Source: Bacteroidetes bacterium GWC2_46_850
GTDB taxonomy: Bacteria > Bacteroidota > Bacteroidia > Bacteroidales > Dysgonomonadaceae
Direction: 5' to 3'
Length of the DNA: 64,000 nt
NCBI GenBank assembly: GCA_001768325.1
Contig: MENQ01000007.1
Coordinates: 1-64,000, forward strand
Under the pieces are notes generated by a model. It was not told the DNA's origin and ran no database searches. It was given only the letters and a program-made list of their open reading frames with translations. Shown piece by piece: positions 63,741 through 64,000 of the stretch. Each line of letters opens with the position of its first letter. Position 1 is the first letter of the stretch. Made by a program: the position numbers and the translations under genes.

Positions 63741-64000
63741 ATGAATGATTATATCAACAATTTTCTGTTTACCTATTTCCCTTATATTGCACTGACAATA
63801 TTCTTCTTTGGATTTATCACACGGCTGGTAAAGTTTAACAAAACAGTGCAGGCAGAGTCAACCCAATTTCTTGCCGACAACAAGGTGAAGCTGGCAAGCA
63901 ATCTGTTTCATGTGGGGATTATATTTGTCTTTTTCGGCCATCTCACGCTTTTCCTTCCGGAGTGGCTCTACCACATGGTGATGACCACAGAAACCAAAAG
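63741..64000 (+). CDS. narI: Respiratory nitrate reductase gamma subunit (3' cut by window)
   Basis: First 86 codons of narI. ATG at 63741 begins MNDYINNFLFTYFPYIALTI; the membrane helices run YFPYIALTIFFFGFITRL and LFHVGIIFVFFGHLTLFLPE. The His in VGIIFVFFGH is a probable heme ligand of this diheme b subunit. It takes electrons from menaquinol. The frame is open to the window end. Confidence 0.93.
   Translation, partial: MNDYINNFLFTYFPYIALTIFFFGFITRLVKFNKTVQAESTQFLADNKVKLASNLFHVGIIFVFFGHLTLFLPEWLYHMVMTTETK

Overview
This window comes from a Bacteroidetes chromosome, most likely order Bacteroidales. Supporting signs are SusC/SusD pairs, an ECF sigma/FecR pair, lipoproteins with Bacteroidetes-type lipoboxes, promoters of the TTTG-N20-TAnnTTTG type, a single-chain GlyRS and a pRiA4b ORF-3-like gene. 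Family placement (Dysgonomonadaceae, Proteiniphilum/Petrimonas-like) is only a guess. I used no database search.

Left edge (1-4200): an AT-rich accessory patch. The right end of an IS21-family element (istB fragment plus terminal repeats) sits directly against the 3' end of a polymorphic-toxin-like gene. This is followed by a DMP19/DUF4375 immunity-like gene, a frameshifted remnant, a DUF6572-like gene and a decayed IS66 element.

Housekeeping block (4200-26200): glyS, an FKBP lipoprotein, dacB, a broken SusD-lipoprotein remnant without SusC, ygiD-like dioxygenase, a PorT-like barrel, an M16 peptidase, AlkD, a 2-hydroxyacid dehydrogenase, two tRNA-Asn genes, miaA (without a normal start codon), rpoN, a PAP2-like protein, gcvH-purE, a SIS isomerase, DPP III, folC and a DUF937 protein.

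Centre (26300-50950): thyA-folA lead into an ECF sigma/FecR/SusC(STN)/SusD system, then a GH9-CE4 fusion enzyme and an amidase-like protein with a golvesin-type insert. Directly after this comes a same-strand run of a GT2 glycosyltransferase, SpoIID/LytB, AmpG, NamZ-like exo-muramidase (DUF1343), a MurT-like membrane protein, MurK-like kinase and MurQ. Together these genes look like one locus for capturing, dismantling and catabolising peptidoglycan or amino-sugar glycans. That integrated reading is an inference, and it is the most interesting system in the window.

Right part (51000-64000): a FemAB-like protein, GNAT, KAS III, MscS channel, carboxynorspermidine synthase, a TehA/SLAC1 channel, and then a respiratory nitrate reductase operon narGHJI, cut by the window end inside narI. 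The narG leader can fold into alternative hairpins.
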